From Verrucomicrobiia bacterium (GTDB lineage Bacteria > Verrucomicrobiota > Verrucomicrobiia > Palsa-1439): 64,000 nt of DNA. Where the stretch lies: assembly GCA_035577545.1 (NCBI GenBank), contig DATLVI010000034.1:186001-250000 (forward strand), given 5' to 3'. Numbering within the stretch: position 1 is the stretch's first letter; each line of letters starts with the position of its first letter. Of the stretch, positions 31,964 through 40,481 are shown one piece after another. Below the pieces are notes generated by a model. That model made no database searches, was not told where the DNA came from, and worked only from the letters and a program-made list of their open reading frames with translations. A program made the translations under genes and the position numbers.

Positions 31964-33031
31964 TCAGGACGCTGCGTTGGTTCTTTTGGCTGTGCTCTTG
32001 CCCGGTTTCCAGGAACCTTCCACCTCGATGCGCAGCGGATGGGAGGGAATCCCGCGGTGGCCTCGATGAATGGCAGCCACCAGCATATCGACGGCCGCGG
32101 CGCCGACAATCTCCGAGTTTTGGTCGATCCCGCTCACGTCCGGATAGTCATTCGCATCACCGTCCACATCCAGGGACGCGTAGCCGACTTCCCCGGGTAC
32201 ATCCAGCCCTCGTCCGACAAGGAGACGCAGCCCGAAGCGATCAACACTGATAATCGCGCTTGGGCGGTAGCGCTCGAACCAGCGATTAAAGGCCGGTTGC
32301 CTTGGAAAGTCGAGGATCAACGGAGGAGGCAACCGCTTGGCGCCCCACTGATTTCGGTAACGCAGGTAGGCCGCAGTCCATTTGCCATTGACGCGCAGAT
32401 CCAACGCTTCCTCGAGCACCAGCCCGATGGTTTTATAGTTCAGGCTGGAAAGCTCATTGAGTGCCCTCAGCATGGAGGTGTACTGATCGTGAACCGCCCG
32501 GTCCAAGTCCGGCCACTCGACCGTTTCGCTGATTTCCACGGCGGAGAACAAGTTGAAATCGAGCCGGACCGAACGCATTACTTTCCCCGAAAGCTTGCTT
32601 TGGAGCGGAGCGATGATAACGCCTTCGATTCCCCGGCTCCAGATGATGTTGCCGAGGCGGGAAAGCGTCATGCCGGGCTCATTCATCCAAAACTCTTCGA
32701 TGTGGTAACCGTATTCCTTCGCGCGAGCCTGGGCGCCTTCCACGTATTTCCGCTCCGTCAGGTAGCGTTTCCAATCTTCGGGCGACGCTCCAGAAGTCAA
32801 CAATGCCAGGCACGCTTTCGTATCGACCGACTTGTTGGCGCGGATGTGCGAGAGGAGCTTGGCAACCTCAGGATCCGGCTCGTAACCGAGTTCCTTGGCG
32901 ACCTTCAGGACCTTCTTGCGAGTCGCATCGGAGACGCCGAATTTTCCCCGGAGCGCGAGTGAGACCGCCATGCGCGAGATGCCGGTCCTTTCGGCGATTT
33001 CCCGAAGCGCCACTCTGAATGTTGCCGCCAT
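31964..33031 (-). CDS. LacI-family transcriptional regulator (regulator 1, alpha-glucan genes)
   Basis: This 355-aa protein has an N-terminal LacI helix-turn-helix: ALREIAERTGISRMAVSLAL, then VSDATRKKVLKVAKELGY. The rest is a periplasmic-binding-protein-like sensor domain (IEGVIIAPL, IISVDRFGLRLL, VPGEVGYASLDVD, DVSGIDQNSEIVGAAAVDML) that should bind a sugar released from the target polysaccharide. The ATG at 33031 gives the usual short N-terminus. Its own promoter region carries the palindrome CTTTACGTAAAG 19 bp upstream of the ATG, and five related sites precede neighbouring genes, so it is the likely repressor of the alpha-glucan genes. Confidence 0.9.
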   Translation of the reverse strand: MAATFRVALREIAERTGISRMAVSLALRGKFGVSDATRKKVLKVAKELGYEPDPEVAKLLSHIRANKSVDTKACLALLTSGASPEDWKRYLTERKYVEGAQARAKEYGYHIEEFWMNEPGMTLSRLGNIIWSRGIEGVIIAPLQSKLSGKVMRSVRLDFNLFSAVEISETVEWPDLDRAVHDQYTSMLRALNELSSLNYKTIGLVLEEALDLRVNGKWTAAYLRYRNQWGAKRLPPPLILDFPRQPAFNRWFERYRPSAIISVDRFGLRLLVGRGLDVPGEVGYASLDVDGDANDYPDVSGIDQNSEIVGAAAVDMLVAAIHRGHRGIPSHPLRIEVEGSWKPGKSTAKRTNAAS

Positions 33032-33049
33032 CCGAGTATCATCCGCTAT

Positions 33050-33061
33050 CTTTACGTAAAG
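33050..33061. promoter_or_regulatory. LacI-type operator, site B (regulator gene)
   Basis: CTTTACGTAAAG, a perfect 12-bp palindrome with central CG, lies 19 bp before the start of the LacI gene. It suggests autoregulation. Confidence 0.72.
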
Positions 33062-33077
33062 TCCAGCGGATTTCGTG

Positions 33078-36000
33078 CTACGGCGAGCCAACCCGATAGA
33101 AGCGCTGAGGGTCACCCATGGCGTTGGGATCGACAAAGATTATAAGGCTCCCCGCAGCGTTGGTCGTGCTGCCGGGGACCGTTGTCCATGCGGACGAAGT
33201 CAGGTCGGTTGTGGTCTCGACATGATAGGTAAGGCCTGACGTGGTGGAGTAACTGATCGTCACGGACCCATCGCCGCCGATCGTGATTCCCGTAATCGCC
33301 GCCAGGAAGTCGAAGCCGGCTGTCTGCATGATCGGCCCGTTGATCGTGATGGATGCCGGATTGTTGGTCCCGGAATACGAGCCACTGCCGGTGCCTGTCC
33401 ATGCATCGAAAGCGTAACCGCTCAACGCGCTTGCGCTGATATTCACATTCGTCCCGTTGTTGTACCAATTACTGCTCGGACTCACGCTTCCTTCGGGGCT
33501 GGCGTTCATCGTCAGGAAATACTGCGTCGCAAAATTCGCCGTGTAGTTTGCGGTTACAGTTGGACTGACTGTGTGTGAGATTGGCCCGCCATCGCTCCAG
33601 GAACTCCACGCGTACTGCACGCCCGCGCCGCCGCCTTGTGGCGTGGTCGTGGCGATCGTGTGGTTGGAGCCCGTCGTCCAACTGAAGATCTGGGCATTGG
33701 TGTAGGCGGTGCCATCTACCATGAACGAAAGTCCCGGCGGATTGGCTTGAACCGTCACGCTCAGCGTGGACTGCACAGGGAAGGGCGCACTGATGGCGTT
33801 GCTCACCGAAAGCACAACGCTGGACACGAACCACTTGTTGCTCAGGTACGTTTCCACGGAACTGCGATCGGCGACACTCAGCGCGGTGTTGTAAACCAAC
33901 ACCTCGGCGACATCGCCGTCCCATCCATTGTCAATCGTTGAGGGCGACGGCTCCAGTCGGCCGCCGACGGTGACATCGGTGATGTTGTACTTGTAGGGGC
34001 TGATTCCATTGACGATGTTGGCGCTGTTGCTACGCGAGGAGCCGGTAGAATCGGTCAGCCGTAAAATTGCCGCGCCGCCGTTGTCCAAGAAGCTCAACAG
34101 GAATGGAGTGTTCAGAGCCGATGACGCAACATCTGCCTGCATCGGTGTGGCGGGGTGATTGCGTTGAATGCCGAACGGGTACGGCGCAGACTGACTGCCA
34201 TCGGTCAGGATCACCACACCGGCTGCCCCTTGCCCGTCGGTCTGTCCCGACCTGCTAAAGCTGATGGGGCCTTGCCAGCCGTAGGTGTTGCTCGACTGGC
34301 GCGCGACGAGGAAATAGGACATCTGGCTGCCACTGTTCGTGTACGAGTTCAGACCAACATTGCCGAGGTAGGTGCAGCCGGTGCCATAACCGTTCCCGTT
34401 CTTGCTGAATGTCAGAACCGGCTTGCCGCCCATCTGGTTGGTTCGCAACGGTTGCAGCCCGGTCGTGTTCTGAGTAAACCAGAGATTCGCGCCCGTCGTG
34501 CCGCCTGTGCCTTTGTTCTTCCATGCCTGCACCCGCGTTCCGTTCGTCGTGATCGTGCTCGGGTCGTTGGCATCCAGCCAGAGCACGGCGCCAGCTACTG
34601 GGTTGCCCGTCATAACCGGCGCCACGGAAGCAATGAGTTGGTCATTGGTGCCGGCAGTATCAATCGACAGATTGCCGAACGCCACGACCCCGTTGCCAGC
34701 GCTGGTACCAATATCCAAACTGGTCGTGCCGGAGAGAGTGCCCACGCCGTTAGTGAGCGAGACGTAGACAATCAGGCTGGACGGCAGGCCCGAGGTGGTC
34801 GGAGTGCCGAAGGTGTCCACTGTCTTGACAACCGGTTGCTGGCTGAAGGGTTGGCCCGGCACCGCCCCACCGGGCTGGGTTGTGAACGCCAACGCCGTCA
34901 CCGATCCGATTACCATGAAGGAGCTGCTATTGGTTGGCGAAGCGGGGCCGCTGCCGGCGGTTGCGGTCAGCACTTTCGGCCCGGGCTGATTCACACTCAA
35001 ATCGGCAAAATGGGCTAGGCCGCCGCCGTCGGTCACACGGGTCAATGTGCCGGTCAAATTTCCCGTGCCACTGCCCAGCGACAGGGTGATCGCCGCGGCC
35101 GCGACAGGCGAGCCGTTGGTATCGATGGCTTGCACCTGGACTTCGGGAGTGATGATTGCACCCTGAAGCACGTTGCCGGGCTGTTGCGCAAAGCTCATCG
35201 ACTGCACTTGTGGGCTGCTGAAGAAGGCGGTCTGGGTAATCGGCGCATTCATCGTGACGGAGGCCGAACTATTAGTCCCCGAAAATGAGCCGCTTCCGGT
35301 TCCGTTCCAACTACTGAATTGGAAACCGAGCGACGGCGTGGCGCTAATGTTCACCACGGCGTTGCTGTTTTGCCAACCGCTGACCGGGCTCACGCTGCCG
35401 CCCGCGCTCGCGTTCATCGTTAAGTAATACTGTGTGCCGAAGCTCGCTGTGTAAGTGGTGGACACAAGTGGCGAAACCGTATGCGATATTGCCCCGCCGT
35501 CACTCCACGAATTCCAGACGTCCTGCACGCCGGTTCCGCTGTTCTGGGGTGTGGTCGTGGCGATGGTGTGGATCGAGCCCTGCGTCCAGGTGAATGTTTG
35601 GGCATTGGTGTAGGTCACGCTATCCACGATGAACGAATGTCCAGCAGAATTGGCCTGTACCGTCACGCTGATCGGTTGCGTGAGAAAATTGAAAATGAAC
35701 TGACCGTTGGACTGGTTGGTGAAAATGGTTCCCGGCGTTTGCTGGGAAATGATGGGCGTGTTGCTGACGACGAGGTCGGTGACGGTGATGCTGCCCTTGG
35801 CGTCGCTGCGAGCGAGCACGCCGAATACGCCGTCAACAAACACATTGGAACAACAATTGTTCTGAGGGTGAAACACGTGAACCCCCAGGGCATAACCGGA
35901 GGCATTCACGCTGCTCATGGTGGCGTTCGTCACCACACCGCCGCCCGGATCAACAATTTGGATTGCGTACGACAGGCTGTTGGAGATGTTCAGGTTGTTG

Positions 36001-37466
36001 ATTTGGACGCCATTGATGTCGATGTTTTGCGGACAGAGCGTGAGCGCTCCGCGCCACTGCCAGCCCGGATCAAAACCGCCGCAGCGAACCAAATCACACC
36101 TTTGGGCCACGGTGGTTCCAGCGAACACATACGGTCCGATAGGAAATGTGCCGGCAATCAGGATGCCGCAACCGTCGGTAGTGTCGACGAACCGGCAGTC
36201 CTCCACCCGGTTGCTGATTCCGCCATAAATTCCGCAGGCGTTGGCGAACCAGGGCGACTGGGCGGTGCAATGGGTGAAGACGTTGTACCCGGGTTGATAG
36301 GCCGCCGTACGATACGTGGCCGGCCAGATGGCAAAAGAATCATCGCCCGTGCCGCGCGCAGTGCAATTGCTCACAATGCAACCCTGCATGCCCACGTCGA
36401 TGTTGATGCCGTCCGCGATTGTATTACGGAACCGGCAATCGGTGACGAGCATACCGAGGGCATTGGCAAGCCAGGCGCCGGTTTTGGTGTGCTCCACCCA
36501 GACTCGCGCGATGCTCGAATTGGTGCCGAAAATTTCGCTGAACCCATCGTTCGCCTGGCTGTCATTGCGGTTATTCAATTTCCCGAGGATCGCGAAGTCG
36601 GCGAAGTGGGTGTTGCTGCCCTCGCCGTTGAACCGGACCCGGCCCTGCTCATTGACATACGTGGTGGGACTACCAACGAAGGTGGTGTACCACATGCCGG
36701 CGCCCTGGATGGTTGTGCCGGGGGGAACATTGATATCACCGGTGACCAGATAATTGCCGGGAGGAAACCAGACGGTACCCCCCTGATTCACGCAGTTATT
36801 GATCGCGAGCGTGTCGTCGGCAACGCCGTTGCCGACCGCCCCGCAGGCGAGGACGGACTGTGAACCGGGCGGTTGGGTCAGCGGCGAACCGATGTTCTCG
36901 AGGTCAACGAGGTCAAGGATGTAATAGGCGGCCGTATCGTTCGCGTCCATCTGCAGACGGACAAGATCCCCCGGATTGATGGTCAGGTTCATCACGCGCG
37001 CTTCGTCAAAGAAGTTCCGGGCATTACCGTCGCCGGGATTGTTGGAAAACGTGTAACCCCCGTAGAGCCACGAATACTTCGAAGACACGGGAATTTTCTG
37101 GACGAAGTTTCCATTGAGATAAAGACTGATGGTGTAATCAGCGCCGACCCCGTCCGCCGTGTCGGGCACACTGTAGCGCACGACCAGGGTGTTGGCCGTC
37201 GTCTGTGCGGCAAACTGCACATACTGCCCCGAACCGGCCAGACGGACGCACTGCCTGCCCGACGATTCTCCCTCGACGGTGTTCGTGACGGTGGCATTCT
37301 TGTCCACGGCCACGGGCGGGGGGCCAAGGATCGTGCCCCCGTTGATGGTCATCGCTTCCGCTTCATAGGTGGTCCACGGGACGGTCGCCCCCGTCGATGC
37401 GAATGCGGAGTTCAGAGAAACGACAAGCGTCAGGAAAAGGGTGAGGCCGAGCATCTTGGCGTTCAT
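33078..37466 (-). CDS. Modular GH87-like enzyme (alpha-1,3-glucanase / mycodextranase type), 1462 aa
   Basis: This secreted protein has a signal peptide ending at AFAST. Residues ~30-190 form a CBM6/35-like module (YEAEAMTINGG, SGRQCVRLAGSGQYVQF). Residues ~205-600 form a right-handed beta helix matching GH87: IQGAGMWYTT, VWVEHTKTGAW, and the catalytic-type acids in IADGINIDVG and GTGDDSFAIW. After this come an InlB-type repeat (~600-755), two Ig-like modules (~760-920), a LamG-like lectin module (~955-1205), a second InlB-type repeat (~1235-1390) and the C-terminal module ending FYRVGSP. It should cleave alpha-1,3- (or mixed alpha-1,3/1,4-) glucan outside the cell. Operator site C lies 67 bp upstream. 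Confidence 0.82.
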   Translation of the reverse strand: MNAKMLGLTLFLTLVVSLNSAFASTGATVPWTTYEAEAMTINGGTILGPPPVAVDKNATVTNTVEGESSGRQCVRLAGSGQYVQFAAQTTANTLVVRYSVPDTADGVGADYTISLYLNGNFVQKIPVSSKYSWLYGGYTFSNNPGDGNARNFFDEARVMNLTINPGDLVRLQMDANDTAAYYILDLVDLENIGSPLTQPPGSQSVLACGAVGNGVADDTLAINNCVNQGGTVWFPPGNYLVTGDINVPPGTTIQGAGMWYTTFVGSPTTYVNEQGRVRFNGEGSNTHFADFAILGKLNNRNDSQANDGFSEIFGTNSSIARVWVEHTKTGAWLANALGMLVTDCRFRNTIADGINIDVGMQGCIVSNCTARGTGDDSFAIWPATYRTAAYQPGYNVFTHCTAQSPWFANACGIYGGISNRVEDCRFVDTTDGCGILIAGTFPIGPYVFAGTTVAQRCDLVRCGGFDPGWQWRGALTLCPQNIDINGVQINNLNISNSLSYAIQIVDPGGGVVTNATMSSVNASGYALGVHVFHPQNNCCSNVFVDGVFGVLARSDAKGSITVTDLVVSNTPIISQQTPGTIFTNQSNGQFIFNFLTQPISVTVQANSAGHSFIVDSVTYTNAQTFTWTQGSIHTIATTTPQNSGTGVQDVWNSWSDGGAISHTVSPLVSTTYTASFGTQYYLTMNASAGGSVSPVSGWQNSNAVVNISATPSLGFQFSSWNGTGSGSFSGTNSSASVTMNAPITQTAFFSSPQVQSMSFAQQPGNVLQGAIITPEVQVQAIDTNGSPVAAAAITLSLGSGTGNLTGTLTRVTDGGGLAHFADLSVNQPGPKVLTATAGSGPASPTNSSSFMVIGSVTALAFTTQPGGAVPGQPFSQQPVVKTVDTFGTPTTSGLPSSLIVYVSLTNGVGTLSGTTSLDIGTSAGNGVVAFGNLSIDTAGTNDQLIASVAPVMTGNPVAGAVLWLDANDPSTITTNGTRVQAWKNKGTGGTTGANLWFTQNTTGLQPLRTNQMGGKPVLTFSKNGNGYGTGCTYLGNVGLNSYTNSGSQMSYFLVARQSSNTYGWQGPISFSRSGQTDGQGAAGVVILTDGSQSAPYPFGIQRNHPATPMQADVASSALNTPFLLSFLDNGGAAILRLTDSTGSSRSNSANIVNGISPYKYNITDVTVGGRLEPSPSTIDNGWDGDVAEVLVYNTALSVADRSSVETYLSNKWFVSSVVLSVSNAISAPFPVQSTLSVTVQANPPGLSFMVDGTAYTNAQIFSWTTGSNHTIATTTPQGGGAGVQYAWSSWSDGGPISHTVSPTVTANYTANFATQYFLTMNASPEGSVSPSSNWYNNGTNVNISASALSGYAFDAWTGTGSGSYSGTNNPASITINGPIMQTAGFDFLAAITGITIGGDGSVTISYSTTSGLTYHVETTTDLTSSAWTTVPGSTTNAAGSLIIFVDPNAMGDPQRFYRVGSP

Positions 37467-37532
37467 GGTGGAATCGTCAGTTAAACGGTCGACATAAATA
37501 ACAACTGCCCTCGCCGGGCAAACCAATGCGCA

Positions 37533-37544
37533 CTTTACGTAGAG
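37533..37544. promoter_or_regulatory. LacI-type operator, site C (long GH87-like gene)
   Basis: CTTTACGTAGAG differs at one base from the perfect palindrome. It lies between the two GH87-like genes, upstream of the longer one. Confidence 0.62.
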
Positions 37545-37559
37545 CCGGCAAACTTCCCG

Positions 37560-40265
37560 TTATGGCGACCTCACCCGGTAGAAGCGCTGCGGACTGTCGG
37601 CGGCGCCGGGGTCGGTGAACGTGACCGTACCGCTCGTCGCATTGGTGATGCTGCTGGTCAGGATGGCCCAGGTGCCCGTGACGAGGTCACTCGTGACTTC
37701 GACGTGGTACGTAAATGTGGGAGTTGTCGTGTACGTAATCGTTACCGAAGAATCGGGGTTCGGGGTGATGCTCGAGACCGTCAGGTTGTCCGGCGGATCG
37801 TTGGTTGTCGCGACGCCGGTTCCTGAAACGGTAAGCGTATTGCCACCGCTGGTGGCGTCCGAGTTGACCGCGAGGTTGCCGGTGTAATTCCCGGCAACCT
37901 GCGGCAAGAACGTCGCAGTCACGTTGGTCGAACTGCCGCTCGAGACTGTCCCCGACCAATTTCCGCTGAACCCGGTGGGATAGGTGATGCCGCTGACCGT
38001 GAGCGTCGAGTTACCGGTGTTGCCGATTGCAAACGTGAGGTTGCTCGAACCGCCAACAGTCACGTCGCCGAAATCGAGGGCGCCGCTCAGCGAAATCAAT
38101 CGTGTCGGGATCGGGGCGAAGCTGGCCGTTTCGGTGATCGGTCCGTTCATCGTGACCGGAGCCGGGTTGTTGGTTCCCGAATACGAACCGCTCCCGCTGC
38201 CGATCCAGCCATTGAAGACATATCCGTTCGACACTGTCGCGCTGATGTTCACATTGGCGCCGCTATTGTTCCAGCTGTTGGTGGGGCTCACGGTGCCGCC
38301 GGTTGCGGCATTCATCGTCAGCAAATATTGCGTCGTGAAATTCCCCGTGTAGGTGAAGTTCGTGTATGCGGTGACCGCATGCGAAATCGCGCCTGCATCG
38401 TTCCATGAGTTCCAGCTGTATTGGACGCCGGCGCCTCCGCTCTGGGGCGAAATGGTCGCGACGGTGTGGCTGGTGTTGAATTTCCAGTTAAAGTTCTGCG
38501 CCGCGCTGAAATTCGTTGTGTCAGCGCTGAACGATAGCCCCGTCGGACTCGTCTGCACCGTGACCGGGATGTTGGAGGTGACGAAATTAAACGTGAAAGT
38601 CGAAGAATCATTGCGAACCTCCGCAATCGTCGAGTTACTGACCGTCAGGCTGCCGATCGCATTGTTCGTGGCATAGAGGGCGTTTCGTCCGCTCGTCCCG
38701 AGACCGTAGTTGGGAATATTGATGTAGGAGGCAATTGCGCCGGAGAGGCTGCCCGCGTTCCCGATAATACTCAGGCCATCCGACGCGCTGTCGACGATGT
38801 TCAGGTTGTTGAGATTCAATCCCGTGATGCCGCCTGCGTTTGAGTCGATTGTGAGTTGCACGGCCGCGCGCCATTTATAGCCAGGATCGAAACCACCGCA
38901 ACGAATGACGTCGCAGCGCTGGGCAAATGTGGTCCCGCTGAATGTGTTACCGCCAACAGGGAAAGTGGTGCTGATCAGGATGCCACAGCCGTAGGTGATG
39001 TCTTGAAATACACAATCTTCGATGCGATTGCTGATCGCGCCGTAGATCGCCCCGCCGTTGGCCAGGAACGGTGTCAGCGCCGTGCAGTGGGTGATGACGT
39101 TGAGTCCGGGAGTAAAATTCTGTGTGGTAAAGGTCGCGGGCCAGAAGGCGAAGCAATCGTCGCCGCAGCCGCGGGCCGTGCAATTCGTCACAATGCAGCC
39201 TCGCATGCCCACGTTGCAATTAATCCCGTCGGCGATGATGTCGCGAAAGCGGCAACTGTTAACTACCAAGCCGCTCGAATTCGCAATCCACGCGCCGGTC
39301 TTGGTATGTTCGACCCACATATTCGAGATGGTTGACCCCGTGCCGTACGCACCGCCGATGCCATCGTTTGGGTTTTCGTTGTCGTTTCGGTAACTCAGTT
39401 TTCCCATGATCGCGATATCCGACAGGCGAATGTTGCTGCCATTTCCATTCAGCAGGATTCGCCGGTTGACTGTCCCGTACAGGTTCGTGTCCCCGACCAG
39501 GGTGGTGTACCACATGCCCGCGCCCTGAACCGTCTTGTTTCCGTTGATCGTGATGGCGCCCGTGATCTTGTAATTGCCCGGCGGCAGATAGATATTACTG
39601 TTCCCGTTGATGGCAAGCTGCAGCGCGGTTGTATCGTCGTTGACTCCGTCACCAACGGCGTTGTAAGGCGAACTTTTGATGGAGACCGCGCCACCGGGCT
39701 GGCTGATCGCCGCGGGAGCGTTTTCCAGGTCAACCAGATCAACGGTGTAAGTCGTCGCTGTGTCGCTCGCGTCCTTTTCGAGGCGAATCACGTCTCCCGG
39801 CAAGATCGACAGGCCATTCGTGCGCACCTCGTCGTAGAAGTTTCTCGGCGATCCCGAAGGGGGGTTGTTCGTGAAGGAATACGAGCCGTACAACCACGAG
39901 TAGCGAGACGTCATCGGCAGCTTCGCCACGAACGCACCATTTTTGTAGAGGCTGAGGGTGTAGTCGGTTCCCTTTCCGTCCGCCGTATCGGGCACGCTAT
40001 AACGCACGACGATGGCGGTGGCCGTCGATACGGCGCTGAATTGCATAAACTGTCCGGTCGCACTGAGCTGAACACACTGCCGGCCCGAGGATTCGCCCGC
40101 GACTGTGTTGGGCGTATACGATGGCCCGAGGACGGTGCCGTTGTTGGTCATATTCTCGGCTTCGTAGGTGGTCCACGGCACGGTCGCGCCGCTAAACGCC
40201 AGGGCAGAGTCCAGCGAAATGACAAGGGTCAGGATTACAGCAAGGTTAAGCATCTTGGCTTTCAT
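37560..40265 (-). CDS. Modular GH87-like enzyme (alpha-1,3-glucanase / mycodextranase type), 901 aa
   Basis: This is a paralogue of the preceding gene product with the same signal peptide style (MKAKMLNLAVILTLVISL), N-terminal CBM (residues ~25-185) and GH87-like beta helix (~200-540): VQGAGMWYTT, MWVEHTKTGAW, IADGINCNVG, GCGDDCFAFW. It then has one InlB-type repeat (~558-718), a choice-of-anchor-D module (LDFGDVTVGGSSNLTFAIGN, ~723-822) and the C-terminal module ending FYRVRSP. Additional cysteines lie near the active centre (GCGDDC). It shares a divergent promoter region with the GH65 gene that contains operator site D. Confidence 0.82.
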   Translation of the reverse strand: MKAKMLNLAVILTLVISLDSALAFSGATVPWTTYEAENMTNNGTVLGPSYTPNTVAGESSGRQCVQLSATGQFMQFSAVSTATAIVVRYSVPDTADGKGTDYTLSLYKNGAFVAKLPMTSRYSWLYGSYSFTNNPPSGSPRNFYDEVRTNGLSILPGDVIRLEKDASDTATTYTVDLVDLENAPAAISQPGGAVSIKSSPYNAVGDGVNDDTTALQLAINGNSNIYLPPGNYKITGAITINGNKTVQGAGMWYTTLVGDTNLYGTVNRRILLNGNGSNIRLSDIAIMGKLSYRNDNENPNDGIGGAYGTGSTISNMWVEHTKTGAWIANSSGLVVNSCRFRDIIADGINCNVGMRGCIVTNCTARGCGDDCFAFWPATFTTQNFTPGLNVITHCTALTPFLANGGAIYGAISNRIEDCVFQDITYGCGILISTTFPVGGNTFSGTTFAQRCDVIRCGGFDPGYKWRAAVQLTIDSNAGGITGLNLNNLNIVDSASDGLSIIGNAGSLSGAIASYINIPNYGLGTSGRNALYATNNAIGSLTVSNSTIAEVRNDSSTFTFNFVTSNIPVTVQTSPTGLSFSADTTNFSAAQNFNWKFNTSHTVATISPQSGGAGVQYSWNSWNDAGAISHAVTAYTNFTYTGNFTTQYLLTMNAATGGTVSPTNSWNNSGANVNISATVSNGYVFNGWIGSGSGSYSGTNNPAPVTMNGPITETASFAPIPTRLISLSGALDFGDVTVGGSSNLTFAIGNTGNSTLTVSGITYPTGFSGNWSGTVSSGSSTNVTATFLPQVAGNYTGNLAVNSDATSGGNTLTVSGTGVATTNDPPDNLTVSSITPNPDSSVTITYTTTPTFTYHVEVTSDLVTGTWAILTSSITNATSGTVTFTDPGAADSPQRFYRVRSP

Positions 40266-40343
40266 AGGTGTCTTCGACTCACTCGCACACGTCAACCCCG
40301 ACTATAAACAATACTCGCACGGATGACAGCAAACAAGTGCATA

Positions 40344-40355
40344 CTTTACGTAAAG
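40344..40355. promoter_or_regulatory. LacI-type operator, site D (divergent GH87-like / GH65 genes)
   Basis: CTTTACGTAAAG, a perfect palindrome, lies in the 216-bp divergent intergenic region. One site may control both the GH87-like gene and the GH65-pgmB pair. Confidence 0.75.
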
Positions 40356-40481
40356 CTCAGAAGCAAGTTGTTGTCTTTGCCAGTTTAGGCGACACACATA
40401 CCAAGCGAGACATCTCATGCGAACCAACAGTGATTACCGGCATCGGCCATCTCGCAATGACCGGCCTGACGAAGAAGATCG

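Noticed and set aside
35481-36863. 460-aa plus-strand frame opposite the long GH87-like gene
   Set aside because: Composition typical of an antisense shadow; GH87 motifs are clear on the minus strand.
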